This document shows positions 48,881 to 59,249 of a DNA stretch of 64,000 nucleotides, piece by piece. The translations under genes and the position numbers were made by a program. The notes under the pieces are model-generated. The model worked only from the letters and a program-made list of their open reading frames with translations. It searched no databases and was not told the DNA's origin. Source of the DNA: Sindora glabra (lineage: Eukaryota > Streptophyta > Magnoliopsida > Fabales > Fabaceae); the NCBI GenBank assembly GCA_020226215.1, contig CM035236.1, forward strand, positions 56,481,057 through 56,545,056, given 5' to 3'. Within the stretch, counting starts at the first letter, position 1. Every line of letters starts with the position of its first letter.

Positions 48881-49892
48881 TGAATAAATATATATTATCT
48901 TAATAATATATGTATGCATAAAAATAAGTCTAATTGATTAAATTTTAGTCTAACTAAAACCCAATTAATTATTGTCTCATTCCTACTCCTTTTATATGAC
49001 CCTATAGGTTCTTACTACATTGATAATGACTCATTTTGGGCTATAGACAATGAGCGGTATCTAGCAATACATCAATGCCACTCAAGTAGTAAGAATGTCT
49101 ATAATTTGACATCTACCTAATATATGATCAATATTTTACATCATAATCCTTTTTGTAACAATATCCAAATCAAACTGGAGGCATAAAGTATGTCATCCTC
49201 GTCAATGTTCAATTTATATTTCTTGATACTAAGTAGACTTAAAACAAATGATCAATATCACATATTGATTCAATTGAGTATGACCATGCATTTCTAAGTC
49301 TCACTCAATCAAAGAGCCAAAGGATATTTCTCTTTTATACAAGACTAACAAAATCCCATCTACATCACTTACTTCCTTTTGCATGATTTGTGACACACCC
49401 AATCAACGTCCTACCCGACATCCCGATTAAAGATGACATAAGATGACATCAAAGTGAGCAACTATTCATGTAGGGAACTGTAGTGACTTCAAGTCAAAGG
49501 ACTATACACATTTATGATCATATGAGAATAGCTAATAATATGTTTATCCATGTAATATTCTCATAGTAAGTCAATCCAGTACAATGTTCATTAACAATAT
49601 ACTCATGTATTAACTTGATATCACATATCCATGATTCATAATCATCAGTCACTATACATACTAGTTTTGATGTATTATTATTATCCTTTTTTGTAATAAT
49701 ACTTGACTAGGGGCATTTTAGGAATAGCTTTGCAAAGTTATTCCAAGAATAATTATTATATTTAAGTTATAATTTATGTAAAATGAAATAAAATAAAATA
49801 TAATAATTATATTGCTAAAACAAAATGTAATACATTATGTAATATTACAATTATCTCTATGATTGACTCCTAGGACACACACCAATAGTGAA

Positions 49893-50994
49893 AACTAAGA
49901 GCCTAAGTTAATATATTAAACATAAAGTATGTGCATAATAGCTTTTTCCACTTATTTATTTATTGACCTAACTCTTCAATGAAGGGAGAAAAGATGTTAA
50001 AATTGCATGCAATGCCATCCATTTGTCGAGCTATTTAACCTTTTTCCTACTAGAACATTCAACAAAAGTTTGTCTCTTTCCTTATTGTTTACAAACACAT
50101 TTAAATGCTAAAGTGGGTGACATTTAAATTTTCTTTCAATTTTTTTCCTAATATCAATCTATACTCTTGGTAAACAATCTCAATTATAGCCAGTTTAGTA
50201 TGTTTAGCAAGGTGTGGATATAATGGTTACTCTCCCAGCTAGTAATGCTTTTGTGTGAATAATAAGCAAAAAGGGATTAAAAAAAAAGAAAGACTTATCG
50301 AGTTTGGTCACAGCTATGCTGATGTAGGATAGAAAGGAAAATAATGTGAAAATAGAACACAAAAAACCTCAAAACTTAGAAATACATTAGTAATCAATGA
50401 AGGGTGAAGCTCCCATATTTCAAAGAATTGCAGTACAAATTCTAAAATCATTAAACTAACATTTGAGAATTCTCTTCAAGCACTTAGAGTTCATAATCAC
50501 CATAAAAGCAGGCAAAAAGGAAATGACAAATCAAACTCAAGCTAGATGAAAGACAAGACTCAAAGATAATCAATCTCTTTGATTAAGCATTATCTCAACA
50601 GTCTCTAAATTGATTACAATTAATCATAAATAAATAAATAAATTTAAGTCTCACAAAATATAAACAATTCCATGACTTCATCAAAGGTTAAAAAGATGAT
50701 AAAATACAATTAGGATAAAATATCATCTTAATAGAGGTTAAACTTAATATAAGATAAACTAAGTTAAGATATCTTAACATTGCATAAGAAATTGAAGTAC
50801 TTATGAAGATAATGCTTATCATTATCAAAGCACAATTAATAGCCAAAAAAGCATTAAACCAGTTACAATTAAAACTTATATTCATGAGCAAGATCCTAAT
50901 AAGATCTTAATACATGGTTAAAATGTATCTCAAACCTCAATCCATTAATGAAATACAAAGTGAAAATCATTGCATAATGTTTCATAAACCCTAT
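49893..50994. other. Interior of the Harbinger element, no gene seen
   Basis: AT-rich sequence between solo LTR G and the transposase 3' end. One 67-codon minus frame (50891-50688) is a hydrophobic AT-driven translation without recognised domain. It may contain the transposase 3' flank. Confidence 0.5.
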
Positions 50995-51714
50995 TCAACA
51001 ATGGCCAATTTCTAACCATGCATTGTACATCTCATTAGCAAAATCTTTTCTGAATGTAGTCCATGCAACACTAGTTTCCATAATCCCAATATTAAGTTCA
51101 CCAATTTCTTCTTCCTTACCATTCATAAGTAGAGGCTCCATGGGGTCCATACTCATGTATCTTTGAATAAGATTATGTATTAATGCACATGCCAAAATTA
51201 TTCTACCTATGGTTTTTCTAGGGTACGAAGTAGTGTATCTTAGAATACCCCTTCTCATTTTTAACAATCCATATTCCTTAGCTGATGTTGGTTGAGCACC
51301 ACTTCCACACACTTAAATGATATCTTTGGCCTCTAAATGGTGTTAAAAAATCCTTCACAAGTAATGTATCCAACATTACACTAATAGTAATTTCCTAAAA
51401 GCAACCAAGTCATGTTTTAATTAATTTTATTTCAAATAATATCTTTAGTTTAAAATGAACAAGTCAATTATGTTGTTACCTTGCAAAACTTTTAAAGCAT
51501 TTTTTTCTAGAAAATGCATCTTAAAGCACTATATTGTCATGTGCAAAGCCTTCCCAACCAAATTAATATATAAATAAATTGTAAATCTTGTGTGCAAGTT
51601 GTTAACACTTTAGTAGTGAATTCTTATTTTTTATTCTTGAACCTGGCTTTGTCTTTATCCCTAACATAAACCTTAAGATACATTCCATCCAAAGCACCTA
51701 AGCAATTCTATAAT

Positions 51715-51752
51715 GTGCGCGCGTGCGCGCGCGTGTGTGTGTGTATATATAT
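51715..51752. repeat. Alternating purine-pyrimidine tract, potential Z-DNA
   Basis: GTGCGCGCGTGCGCGCGCGTG runs into (GT)n and then (AT)n, about 38 bp of unbroken alternation. It lies in a 120-bp segment that interrupts the transposase between 'RWKSFKE' and 'NCLGALDG'. Confidence 0.9.
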
Positions 51753-51855
51753 CACTTGGTAATATATATTGTAACTATTTATAAACATTTATGAATTCAT
51801 TTAACCATCCTAAAAAATTTAACTTTCTTTAAATGATTTCCACCTCTCATCTTGG

Positions 51856-53336
51856 TGACCGCAATCCCGCAAGTGCACGGGTTAAGTTGAGTTATAGTAT
51901 AAAAGATTATCGTCTCCACAGGGATTACGCATTGAATACTAATTGAATTTCAAGTAAAATTATCTAGGCGTATCAATTGATAGTGTGAATTAAGTATAAA
52001 ATGTAAAACAGAGCTTAACTATTAAGAAAAGGTTTAATTCAATGAAATGAAAGCGTACTCAGCTTAAGGTTCCCTTGTACATTTCATTATGGAATGAACG
52101 TAATCCTCTAACTTGGTTTACTGTTAATTTAGACTGCTGGATTACCTAAATTAAGCTATACCACATTACAAGGCTACTAGCTACTAATCAAAAGATTAAG
52201 TGCCCAGAATTACTCTAGTAATCACTCATCTAGGTTGCATTAACTTGCTTTAGAATCCATTTTTAGACATTTCATCCTGTGCAAAAGAATCCAATTAGCT
52301 TAATTCCTAAGTCTAATTGATATTCTCAATGATTATGCAAGGTCCGATTAATTAATTAGTCATTTCAACCTAGAATCAATTAATCCATAACACAAATCCA
52401 ACATTCCGGATATATTGACTTGTTCCAACATAAAAGCATAATCAAATCATAAATCAACAGTAAATCAAGCTAGATTATATAAAATTTAAATCCATAAATC
52501 CATGAACAAGTTCACCCAAGCTGAGCACAAGGGTTTAGTGTGAAAACATTACAAAATTAGAAAAAAAACCAGAAAACAGAGAGGGAATTCAAACAATTCA
52601 TGAAGATATACAAATTCCTTACTTGAATCTTCAATTCCTTGCTCGAATCCGCATTAGAAGGTGCCCTTGGTGAGTTTGGGTCTTTCCTAGGGTTTCTTCT
52701 AGCAGCTCTCCTTGTTAATTCTCTGTTTTTCCTCCTATCCTCCTCTCCCTTTTCAAAATTTTGCACAAAACTTATATTGGTGATGTACACGGGGTCCAAC
52801 ACGGCCTGTGTTTCTCAGCGAAAGTTGAGCAGCACGATACACGTTGTGCGACACGCCCCCGTGTTCTTCTCAAAAGTGTCAAGCAGTAATGTACACGGGG
52901 TATGACACGGCCCATGTTGTACCCCGTGTTCTTCTGCGAAAGCTGGTCAGCATGGTACACGGGGTGTGACACCCCCCGTGTTGATCTGAGAAGTGAAAGG
53001 TAGTATGATACACGGGGTATGACACGGCCCGTGTGGTACCCCGTGTTCTTCTCTGAGCAATTCAGTGAAGCCTCGAAGCATTCCAGAAGGATACACGACC
53101 TTCAACACGGGGTTCCCATACCCCGTGTTCTTTGCCAGGTGAGCAAACTTACTTCGATTCTCCACAATTCGCATAGTTTTGCCTCCGGATCCTTTTCTAA
53201 TGCTCATATGTGTCCTTTCAAAGCCTGAAAATAAAATATCGAGCATCTAAGTATCTTTTTTCAATCAATTTGCACAAAATACTAAGTAAATAAGTGATGA
53301 AACTCATAGAATTTATGTGCAATTGTGCATTTGTCA
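51856..53336. mobile_element. Solo LTR H (or small LTR-like element), 1.48 kb
   Basis: It starts TGACCGCAATCCCGCAAGTG and ends ...GTGCATTTGTCA. Both flanks are CTTGG (51851-51855 and 53337-53341), a perfect 5-bp duplication, and transposase coding resumes on each side. The opening 'CCGCAAGTGCACGGG' and 'GTCTCCACAGGGATTACG' is a recurrent start of an LTR class in plants; I cannot name the family. It carries the GC-rich palindromic repeat block also found in solo LTR D. Orientation was not determined. The overlapping open frames at 52.56-53.25 kb are repeat-driven. Confidence 0.85.
52784..53130. repeat. GC-rich palindromic repeat block in LTR H
   Basis: Variants of TACACGGGGTATGACACGGC then CCGTGTTGTACCCCGTGTTC occur five to six times with irregular spacers such as TCTTCTGCGAAAGCTGGTCAG. 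Each pairs ACACGGGG with CCCCGTGT. The block is followed by about 100 bp that also match sequence next to the corresponding block in solo LTR D. Confidence 0.85.
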
Positions 53337-55143
53337 CTTGGCAATTTTATAATACTAGCTTAAGCTTCTTTAGTAGAATACGATGGCATTTAAGGATAAC
53401 ATGAAGAACTACATTGAAGTGCCTAGATACCATCTCACCACTTATTCTAAAATATAATTAGGTTCTTCAATTTTTTGTCATGAGAAAGTGTAAATAAAAA
53501 TAAATTAACCATTTTCTCCAAGCTAGTATTCCTATTTCCTTGCAATTTATCCATATCCCTAAGCATCTTATATAGCTTATAAAAACAAGTTCTATTCATC
53601 CTAAGGTTATCTAAGCATGCTATATCACTCCTTTGAATCATTGGCCTAACATTTAAAAGTCTAGCATAATATCTTTCTTCAACACAACTATCAAATATAT
53701 AAGATGTAAGCTTGGGTAACCTAATATTCAAAGAGGCAAGAAGATACATAAATTTAGCTATAGCCTCCATAATCATAAACATCATTTGCATATATATATC
53801 ACAATACATGTAGTAACAATCTTCTTCTTTTTACTCAACAATAGGCGAGCCATAATTGTATAACATATACAAATTACACATAAAAAAGTTTTAAACTAAA
53901 ATAACAGGTTTCACATATTAAAAGGTAATGTCATTTGGAAGCAAAAAGGTACATGCAGATGTGAACAACAATTGACATCTTAAGAATACTAGATTGTAGC
54001 AGAATAAATGCACATTAAAAAATTTAGGTTATGAACTAAGTTATAATCTTAGTCCTATATCTAGCAAACTCTTAGAAAGCTGCATTATGTGACATCTTCC
54101 TAAAAAGCTACATTATGTGAGATAGTAAAAATTCAGCAAAATATAGCCATACCTTTATTCTAACCTATAAATCTACATAAACCAAAGCTTAAGCTACAAG
54201 GTATAGTTTTTATCAAGGAAAGTAAAAAGAGCTGACAGAGTAGCCTTTACCAAAGGCCACTTAATATGGGTACATTCTTATAATGGGTTATCTTAAATTA
54301 ACCTTGTTTTTTAATTACTATGGGTTTTAAATTACAAGTGCTAAATAATTAGCACTTGCCATTTTTTACTTCATTTTTTTGGCATTCAAATAATCCATAC
54401 TGTATCTAAAACAACCAAAACCTACCATTTTCAATTGCACATGCCTCATAACTTTCCCAACAACTAGTTCCAATCTAAAATAAAATTCTAAGAAAAGTAA
54501 CATGGCTTGTCAATAAAAGGATTCATGTAGAAGAATGTCAAAAAAGTAAGCAAAATTAGTTTCAAGCTTAATAAAAGTTAGGGAAAATGTGGAAGAGCTA
54601 AGTTCTTATAGTGCTTTTAAATTCACTATTTAACAATAATTATAACTTAAAGCTAAACATTCAGGATTAAAAAAAAAGAATAAGTATCTTATATAACAAA
54701 GAAATATTTCCCTCTTGAGTGAGCAAGCAACATTAATTTAGTTTACATGATCTCATATTAAACAAACAAAATAATGTCTTTAAGTATTTATATTATTTTA
54801 TTTTAAAAGGAAAAATTCAAACATAAAAAGTAAACTTACTTAATATGACTTATATTAATTCATTACTGAGTTAATAGCATCACGGCTCTGCCTAAATAAA
54901 AAATATTTTTTTAAAATGTAATTAAAATTTTATATAAATTAAGTATTGATAAATAAACAATTATAAATGTCAGCAATTGGTAGTTGAAACTAAAAAGCAT
55001 GCATGAAACTCTAGCAAACACACACAATGGCCAAAAATTAAAATATGTCTTGTAGCAAAGTGTCATTAGATGCAATAGACTTGCTTCCCTGTATAGTTTA
55101 TAACAATGAAGTCATGCACATAAATTAAACTTAGCTTTGAAGG

Positions 55144-55144
<1 letters not shown>

Positions 55145-55177
<33 letters not shown>
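55145..55177. repeat. (CT)n microsatellite
   Basis: About 33 bp of perfect CT dinucleotide followed by a pyrimidine-rich tail. CT/GA tracts are common in plant 5' leaders, but there is no gene adjacent on the right strand to attach it to. Confidence 0.95.
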
Positions 55178-55179
<2 letters not shown>

Positions 55180-55479
55180 CCCTCTCCTTCCCTTTTAGGA
55201 TTGCCTCTAGTACACTCCATAACTGACACAAACAAAGTACACTACACTACACAAAACCACACGCAACAACACTTCCACTTCTCTCCTTTCCTAGAACTTT
55301 TGTAAATTTTGTATGAAAAAAAATTAATTTTTGCTCTTTCCACTAATCTAACTAAACCAACATAAGCCAAACAACATTCATTGTTTATGCTTTCTCTATC
55401 ATACTTCTCTCCATTAGAAGCCTAGAAATCCTTATTGTATTAATAACACTTCAAACCCTTCTTTTATAAAAAAATAACA

Positions 55480-55695
55480 ATTCAATGCCATATTGTAACC
55501 TTAATATTTCTATAGAACAAGATGAAATAGAAAAATAGAGCAATAATTCATAATATGATATAATGTCATACTATAACTTTAATAGTTCTATAAAAAAAAT
55601 AGAATAGAAAAAAATGAAATAGAAAAACAGGGCAACAATTCATAATGATATAATGCCACATTGTAACCTTAATAGTTCTATATAAAAATCATAGA
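55480..55695. repeat. About 86-bp tandem repeat, 2.5 copies
   Basis: 'CATTGTAACCTTAATAGTTC' or its variants recur at about 55,486, 55,572 and 55,658, each followed by an A-rich run and 'GGCAACAATTCATAATGAT'-type sequence. Confidence 0.75.
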
Positions 55696-56602
55696 AGCTA
55701 ACCTAATTTTTCATTACTTACAAAAGAGAAAAGGATGAAATGAAAAAAGCGAAAATAGGAAAGATGATATCAATTTATTAGAAAATCATTGGTGTTGTTG
55801 TTAAAAATTTCTACTAGGTTGAGAAGAGTTAAGAAATGCTTAAAAAAGAAAGAACGAAGTCTAAGCAAATATTGTCAATGAGGTGAAACCAAGTAATCAT
55901 ATAAAAGGGTAAAATTATTATTAATTAATTTTAATGAGGATATTTTTATCTTTGTATTAATAAGAAACACAAAAAATAGAATTTACCTAAGAGGAGTGGG
56001 TGACTGATTTCTTATGCTCTATGGAAAATCCAACTTCTTATAAAGTCCTATTTTCCCTCATTTATTAAATAATAGATAATCAAACAACTTAAACTTTTTC
56101 TATTTCTTAGGAAATAATATTTTCCATGCTATTATTATAAACCAAACGACCCATAATTTCTTATCTACTAAAAATTTCTCTTTTATAATTTTTTTCATTA
56201 AATCTCATTGCTTTAATTAAAAAAAATTGCATCTATTACTATTCCCAACCTCAATTTCTTAATGAATTCTACTTGAATAGAGCTGGCATCAACCTTTTAA
56301 ATTGGTTATTTATTATTTCTTAGTAATTAACATATAAATTTGGATTCAAACAAAGGAAATTGAAAAATGTAACTTGCCAGGTATTTGCCTTAAAAATTTT
56401 TGAGAAATATACTAAAAAAAACTTGTTGGCTTAAATTAGCTAGAAGATCTCAAGAGCTCAAGATTCCTGGAGAGATTAATATTTAATAGTCTCCAGTTGG
56501 CTATTACAATCAAAGTTATAAACATGATAAAAAAAAACCCAATAGTGTTGGATATATAATTAAATTTCATATGCTTCATAATTAATTATGTTGATTTAAG
56601 TA

Positions 56603-56895
56603 AGAGTCATTTGGTTTATAAAGTAAGTTCTTACATGAAATTAAACCTTCTAAGAATTTTTTTTCTTATAAATTTCTCTACAAGTGCTTAAATTGTTTAA
56701 TTGACAATATAAATAAAAATTTCTTACAAAAGTTCTTTCTATTTAAAAAGATGTGGATAAGTAACTTTTTCTATTTTATAATGAGAAATTCTACTTACCT
56801 TATTTTATTATTTAGTATATAACTAAACAACTTGTATTTTCTATTTTTCAAAACAATTATACTTCTTTTATAATTTTTTACCAATTAAATCGTAT
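56603..56895 (+). mobile_element. Small PIF/Harbinger-like MITE
   Basis: It opens AGAGTCATTTGGTTTATAA, matching the left end of the Harbinger family, and closes with TTTACCAATTAAATCGTAT, a decayed form of the right end. Flanks are GTA on both sides (56600-56602 and 56896-56898). About 293 bp; internal 'AATTGTTTAATTGACAATA' matches the family arm. Confidence 0.45.
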
Positions 56896-57408
56896 GTAAT
56901 AAAGAATGTGGGCTCACAACTATTCAGCTATGTACACTACATTGTGAAATTTGATTGTGTATAATGTATTAATCTAAACAAATGAGGATTTTGATTTTCA
57001 AAAGAAAATTCTATTTTCTTTGTTTAAGGGATATATATATATATGTATATATAAACACTAAGCAATTAGTCTAAACTGGGCAGCCCCATACAAGTCATAT
57101 AGTAAATAAAGTGCAACCTTGCTATAAGGTTATCCAAAATGCAATCTTCATCATTGAAAACACTAAGCTTTTTAGCCAAAAAGTTAGTCACAACATTTGC
57201 TTCTCAAAACACATGCTTCACATTTGAATTACCCAACTCTTGGAAGAGTCTCTTGCAATCTTCAACTAAAATCTTTACATGGCTAGAATCAACAAGTTCA
57301 TTAAAATAAATGTTGTTAACAACTAAAAAGACATCCAATTCAACAATAAGAGGAGTACATTCCTATTTAAAGTTAGGAGAAGCTTATTTAATAAGCATAA
57401 TGGACCAA

Positions 57409-57457
57409 ATAGAAGTTAGTGAGGGAACTTGCACCCACTTCCCTCACTAACTTCTAT
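57409..57457. repeat. Perfect 18-bp inverted repeat (hairpin)
   Basis: ATAGAAGTTAGTGAGGGA at 57409-57426 and its exact complement at 57440-57457 are separated by 13 bases (ACTTGCACCCACT). It sits at the junction between the LINE RNase H remnant and the inserted AT-rich segment. Confidence 0.9.
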
Positions 57458-57681
57458 AATTTCTTTGTAAATTTAATTTAATTTTATCAAAATTTAAGTA
57501 AAATTTATAAGAAAAGTAGTTGATGACCTACTAAAATTTATCTTTTAACTTCAACGACCCATTTTCTTAATAAATTAGTGAGATAATGTTAATTAATACT
57601 ATAATTAGTTAAGATGAATTTTATATGAATATTGATCTCTAACTACTTATCTATTTAGGGAAAAATAGCATACATACTTTT

Positions 57682-57737
<56 letters not shown>

Positions 57738-58190
57738 ATTTTCTTTTGAAATAATATTCACAAAACATGAATTTTTTATAATAAATTCAAGAATAGGAAA
57801 ATTTAATGTCTAATGATTTTATTTAGAATTCACTTAGAAGTGATTGTAACGTACCTCATAAATTCTTCTACTTAAAATTTATACATATAACAATTCATTT
57901 TGATAATACACAAAAAAATAAATACATCTTAATGTTATATTCTCTTGAGATACCATAATTAATTGTTAGCTTTCTTTAGTACTTCATCATAACTATACAT
58001 ATGGTTATTAAAATAATTAAAATGAACCACATAAAAAATATAAGATTTTTGTTAGTGTTAAGTACTATTAAATATTTTAATATATTATCTAATACACATA
58101 CTAGTATAATTTATGAATATAAAAAAATATTTATGTTTATATTAATACATAATACATATAAATTATTGCCTACACTTGCCTATAAGTCTT
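57458..58190. other. Insertion splitting the LINE, unidentified
   Basis: AT-rich DNA of about 0.73 kb between the two RNase H halves. It includes a 49-bp (TA)n run (57687-57735) and no recognised terminal repeat except the hairpin at one side. One 69-codon plus frame (58001-58210) is AT-driven. It could be a MITE whose other end is decayed. Confidence 0.45.
57687..57735. repeat. (TA)n microsatellite
   Basis: 49 bp of TA dinucleotide within the segment that splits the LINE. Confidence 0.95.
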
Positions 58191-59249
58191 GGGTATGCCA
58201 TTACCCATAAGCCATTCAACTTAGCTATAAAATTGGAAGTTACTCTGAAATCCCCATAGTAACCAACCTCCCAATTTCTTTCATGGTTCTTGATAACTAT
58301 TACATTCTCAACTTTTCTTAGGTTTTCTTCAGAGGCTCCATTAGAATTAAGTTTATATCAACCATATAAGGGAAGGGACCATCCAATATGAACCACTTGT
58401 TGCTTAATGGAATTTACTCACTTACCCTTGATAACTTAGAATTCCATAACCTTAAAGAAGGTAAGTCTTTTGGCATCTTGCATGATAATTCCCTCATTAA
58501 ATATAATTTTATTTCTTCTCAACCACATATTACAATTAGCAAAGATGAAAAATGCAACCTAAAGCAAACTAAAACTTTAGGTAATTTTCCCTGGAGAAGG
58601 AGTATATTTCAACACATTCAAAAAAGTCAACAATGAAGGAAGCTTGACAATTTAAGGGCAAGGAATGGACTACCAAAAAGATACAATAGAAAACCAATTT
58701 ATAAGAATATAAGGGAGACTATCTTGACCTAAATGACACAACACATAGTTTAGGGAAACTTGTTCCCCTATGAGAAAGGAATTCTCAGGTGGAAACTCCT
58801 TTAAGAAAACATACCAGGTAAAAGGCTAAATTTTAGGAATGGTGGGGATTTTCTAAATCCATCTTAAGTCAAAATTACTCTCACTTCTATTCTTAATAAA
58901 GTGCAAATATGCACTCTTCACTATACAAACCTATTTTTTGCTTAAGCCCTATTCAAGTTTATCCTCTTTAAAACTTAAGCTAAAAGGTATTCCAAAGGTT
59001 TTATTGGATAACTCTCCATTTAATACAAAGGTAAGAAAGGATAGATTCCAAATTCCTTGGTTAGCAAGGCTGCTCACTTTTAAAGTTGCAGTTTATGGAC
59101 GAAGAGTTCCAACTACTTTTTATCTAAAAGGACCAGTACCAATCCAATTATCAAACCAAACATTCACTCTTTGGCCATCCATAACAACCTATTTTAAATC
59201 CTCTTGTAAAAGATTATTGGTGCTTCTAAGAGCTTTACAATTATGAGAA

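Larger units (their letters stand above)
48202..49887 (-). mobile_element. Solo LTR G, Ty1/copia, 1.69 kb
   Basis: The plus-strand ends are TGTTAGGATTTAGATCAAC and TAGGACACACACCAATA. The opening is standard for one class of plant copia LTRs; the final CA has decayed to TA. Both flanks are GTGAA (48197-48201 and 49888-49892), a perfect duplication that confirms the edges. A TTTTATAAAA box with GC-richer sequence on its minus-strand downstream side suggests minus orientation. Confidence 0.87.
50995..53809 (-). pseudogene. PIF/Harbinger DDE transposase, interrupted by solo LTR H
   Basis: The N-terminal piece (53809-53447) has 'CLDNLRMNRTCFYKLYKMLR' and 'SLEKMVNLFLFTLSHDKKLK', the helix-turn-helix region of plant HARBI1-like nucleases. 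After the LTR, 'ERWKSFK' leads, past a 120-bp insert, to 'NCLGALDGMYLKVYVRDKDK' with the first catalytic Asp (about 51.69 kb). 'QFIYI' and 'GWEGFAHDNIVL' hold the second. A GTAACA donor suggests an intron. Next comes 'GNYY' with 'VGYI' where relatives have YYLVDAGY; the third catalytic Asp reads as Asn and a stop precedes it. The C-terminus (51312-50995) has 'YGLLKMRRGILRYTTSYPRK' and 'IILACALIHNLI'. Stops plus the lost catalytic residue mean it is inactive. Confidence 0.88.
38976..56153 (-). mobile_element. PIF/Harbinger DNA transposon, 17 kb because of nested insertions
   Basis: The left end reads GAAGTCATTTGGTTCGC and the right end on the minus strand reads TGGGTCGTTTGGTTTATA. TAA lies outside each end (38973-38975 and 56154-56156), the PIF/Harbinger target duplication. 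Both arms match the corresponding arms of the adjacent MITE. Inside, both proteins of a plant Harbinger element occur on the minus strand: a Myb/SANT-like protein (46131-45240) and a DDE transposase (53809-50995). Four solo LTRs account for about 7.3 kb; removing them leaves about 9.8 kb, still long for the family. The single-element reading is inferred from ends plus contents; two adjacent elements remain possible. Confidence 0.6.
53810..56153. other. 5' part of the Harbinger element, no further gene seen
   Basis: AT-rich sequence upstream of the transposase. It contains the (CT)n tract and the 86-bp repeats listed separately and ends in the terminal arm at 56.0-56.15 kb. It should hold the transposase promoter, but no clear core element was identified. 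Confidence 0.5.
57070..58640 (-). pseudogene. LINE RNase H domain, split by an insertion
   Basis: The upstream part (58640-58200) holds 'YKLNSNGASEENLRKVENV' and 'NFIAKLNGLWVMAY', the start of the plant L1 RNase H with the D-to-N change at 'NSDGAS'. The downstream part (57395-57070) holds 'LIVELDVFLVVNNI', 'LVEDCKRLFQELGNSNVKHV' and 'EANVVTNFLAKKL', the C-terminal half. About 0.75 kb of unrelated AT-rich DNA lies between. The domain would remove template RNA during target-primed reverse transcription. The first catalytic aspartate is Asn, so it is inactive even apart from the split. Confidence 0.82.

Noticed and set aside
52557..53246. Several overlapping open frames on both strands as genes
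   Set aside because: They are produced by the GC-rich palindromic repeat in LTR H, which is open in both directions because it is self-complementary.
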